Shown piece after piece: positions 61,965 to 64,000 of a stretch of DNA of 64,000 nt. The stretch comes from Eledone cirrhosa. Lineage: Eukaryota > Mollusca > Cephalopoda > Octopoda > Eledonidae. The position numbers were made by a program, and so were the translations under genes. Under the pieces are notes generated by a model. That model was not told the origin of the DNA and did not search any database. It was given only the letters and a program-made list of their open reading frames with translations. The DNA lies in contig OZ024740.1 in the NCBI GenBank assembly GCA_964016885.1, positions 296,614,670-296,678,669 on the forward strand. Direction: 5' to 3'. How positions within the stretch are numbered: position 1 is the first letter of the stretch; each line of letters starts with the position of its first letter.

Positions 61965-63950
61965 TAATAATAATGAAAATATTGTGTACAGTGCTCAGGT
62001 GCACTACAACTCGTCAAAGTTGCATGTATAGTACATAGAATAATATAGAAATGTCAGGGAAGTGAATAATGTATGAGTCATGATATACATGTATGCATGT
62101 GTATGGAGGGGGAATATTAGGTGTAGTGTTGGTGAATCTCTGAAAGCATGGAGGTTTTAAAGGATGCAGTGTCTCGACAGCTAATAACTGATGCAGGTAG
62201 TTTGTTCCATGCTTCAGCATCTCTGAATGTGAAAAAATGTTTCCGAAAGTCATGGGAGCTGTGCTGTTTTCTGACTTTGTGGGCATGCCCACGTGTGTTA
62301 AACACAGGGAAATTAAAAAGGTACTCAGGGTTGTTGTTGGCAAGAGGGTTAATCATTTTGTTGGTGTTTACCAAGTCAGTTACCAGAGGACGGAGCTTTA
62401 ATGTATCCATGCCCAGGGAAGCAAGGCATTCAGAGTATGGTAGATGCCTGATGGAGGGTATTCGCTTAGTTGTATGTCTCTGAACAGTTTCCATGTGGTC
62501 AATGTTCTGAGCAAGATAGGGGTTCCAGACTGGTGATGCAAATTCTAAGTGTGGCCGCACCATAGCTATATACAGCGTTAAATAGATAGCTGGAGAGCAG
62601 CTGACAAAGGTCTTGCTGAGTGATGCTAAGGCACCCTCGGCCTTCTTGACAATTTTAGAGACATGCTTCGTCCAGCAAAAATCGCTGCTGACAGTAATGC
62701 CCAGGTCACGTTCACAAGAAGACTTCTTGATATTAGTGTTATGGAGCGAGTATGTAGACGTTGGGTTTTTATTCCCAAAATGCATGGTGGTGCACTTGTC
62801 CACAGCTAGCTTGAGTTGCCAGTCTGTGATCCATTGTTGCATTGGATCCAAATCAGATTGCAGGAAAGATCTATAGTGTTTAGGATCTGTCCTTTCTATC
62901 TCAAGGTACAGCTTGATGTTATCTGCATATTTCAGTACTGTGGCATTCTTTAAGTTGGCATCTATGTCATTAATATATGCCACAAACAAAAGGAGGCCAA
63001 GAACAGATCCCTGTGGTACACCAGATGACATCTCATATGGTGAGGAATGCTGTCCTAGAACCATGACTACCTCTCTTCGACTGAGAATGAAGGACTTCCA
63101 CCAGTTAAAAGTTGCAGAGAGTTTTGCCATAAGTCTTTTGTGTGGCACAGAATTGAAAGCTTTAGCAAAGTCAAGGTAAACAACATCCACCCATGAGCCG
63201 CCATCAGTGATCCGGGTGATGTCTTCAAGAAACTCGATAAGTTGATCACAGCAGCTGGAGTTAGGGATAAATCAAAATTGCGAGGGCCGGATAAGACTGT
63301 GAGAGTTCTAGAAGTTCCAAAGCGTTTCTCTGACACAGGATTCCATCAGTTTGGCAATGCAGCTAGTAAAACTGACTGGACGATAGTTCACAGGTGATGT
63401 GTGGTAACCCTTTTTGAACAGAGGAATGACACTGGCAGTTTTTGACTGTTCTGGAGTAGCACCGTTGTTCAGACAGAATTGGAAGAAGCATGATAGCTGG
63501 TTCAGAAGGATGTACCCACCACATTTGAGAAGCAGGTATGTAACACCATCAAAACCAGGAGAGGCATGGTTGTATTTGTTTTTAAGCTGACGTCACAGCA
63601 TTGCAGGTGTAAATTCCATAGTTGTAATAGAATCTGATGTCATAGGTGGTGGAGACGGTACACTCTGGTCTTCAATAGTGAAAATGCCTGCATAGCATTC
63701 AGCAATGAGCTCTGCGCATTCCTTGGGGTCATAAGTAACCTGGCTTATGTGGGGATTGCAAAGAGGACCAACTGGAGAGTGAGGCCTCTGTTTGAGTGAA
63801 CATACTTCCAGAACATCTTACTATCAGGACTGGTTGCTATGCGCTGGTGAAATTGAAGCATTGCCTTTTTTATCACCTGTTTGAGATGATTGGATGATTT
63901 ATTTTGCTTCTTCCTATTGATATCTGATACGTGGTTGCCTGACTACATAC
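61965..63950 (-). pseudogene. CR1/L2-like LINE, RT and C-terminal domain
   Basis: Minus strand. From about 63,940 downwards it reads RKKQNKSSNHLKQVIKKAML and FHQRIATSPDSKMFWKYV, then HASPGFDGVTYLLLKCGG, then PLFKKGYHTSPVNYRPVSFT. A frame change and a stop near 63,200-63,310 lead into the open frame 63,190-62,117: VVYLDFAKAFNSVPHKRL (motif A), GVPQGSVLGLLLFVAYINDI (motif B), KYADNIKLY (YADN, second catalytic Asp changed), RDLGITVSSDFCWTKHV, VRPHLEFASPVWNPYLAQN, and a DAEAWNKLPASV end. This is the signature of CR1/L2-type RTs. The 3' tail ends in (ATT)n near 61,965. The 5' end may continue to the right edge. Confidence 0.87.
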
Positions 63951-64000
63951 TTTAAATGTATATTTAAATTAAGGGTAATAACATCTTATCTGCAAAGTCA

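Overview
The window looks like an animal nuclear genome, most likely a cephalopod mollusc (octopus-like). This is inferred from four things: tRNA-derived SINEs whose 3' half carries a tail (GTTGGTGTTAGGAAGGGCAT, then (GAT)n) that I associate with cephalopod repeats; RTE-like, Tx1-like, CR1/L2-like and Penelope-like retroelements; abundant micro- and minisatellites; and a split gene with GT-AG introns. There is no bacterial-style gene organisation.

Layout. 1-24,195 is one minisatellite built from ~18-20 bp units (type ATTTGGGTGCCCCGTTTTTT). Its first 11.1 kb is a higher-order repeat of six ~1,862-bp copies; the rest is a less regular mosaic of block duplications. The array continues past the left edge. 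It has few stops in all three forward frames, so it produces long spurious ORFs. 24,196-41,700 is a transposon graveyard: RTE-like LINE pieces, a candidate Helitron end, a Penelope-like GIY-YIG fragment with a foldback, a LINE copy inactivated by nonsense mutations only, a SINE, a Tx1/L1-like LINE between TATC microsatellites, and a Tigger/pogo remnant. 41,717-43,275 is a 36-bp minisatellite.

43,411-52,887 on the minus strand holds the only host gene I can identify with confidence: the 3' five exons of a CYP4-family cytochrome P450. They cover the I-helix GHDTT exon, the ExxR region, the heme-cysteine exon and the C-terminus. All splice phases agree and all five exons are open. The N-terminal half is not visible and must lie beyond 64,000 if it exists, so the next intron would exceed 11 kb. 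The I-helix exon has a 91-bp partial tandem duplicate. The introns are loaded with copies of one RTE-like LINE family, SINEs and minisatellites.

53,000-64,000 contains a nearly full-length RTE-like LINE with one in-frame stop (54,451-57,606), a 1.45-kb near-perfect palindrome (58,041-59,494), another decayed RTE-like copy, and a CR1/L2-like LINE on the minus strand running to the right edge. The shared 3' tail suggests that the SINEs here use the RTE-like LINE machinery. I found no convincing novel defence or operon-like system. The most distinctive objects are the higher-order minisatellite, the palindrome, the P450 exon duplication and the well-preserved LINE.
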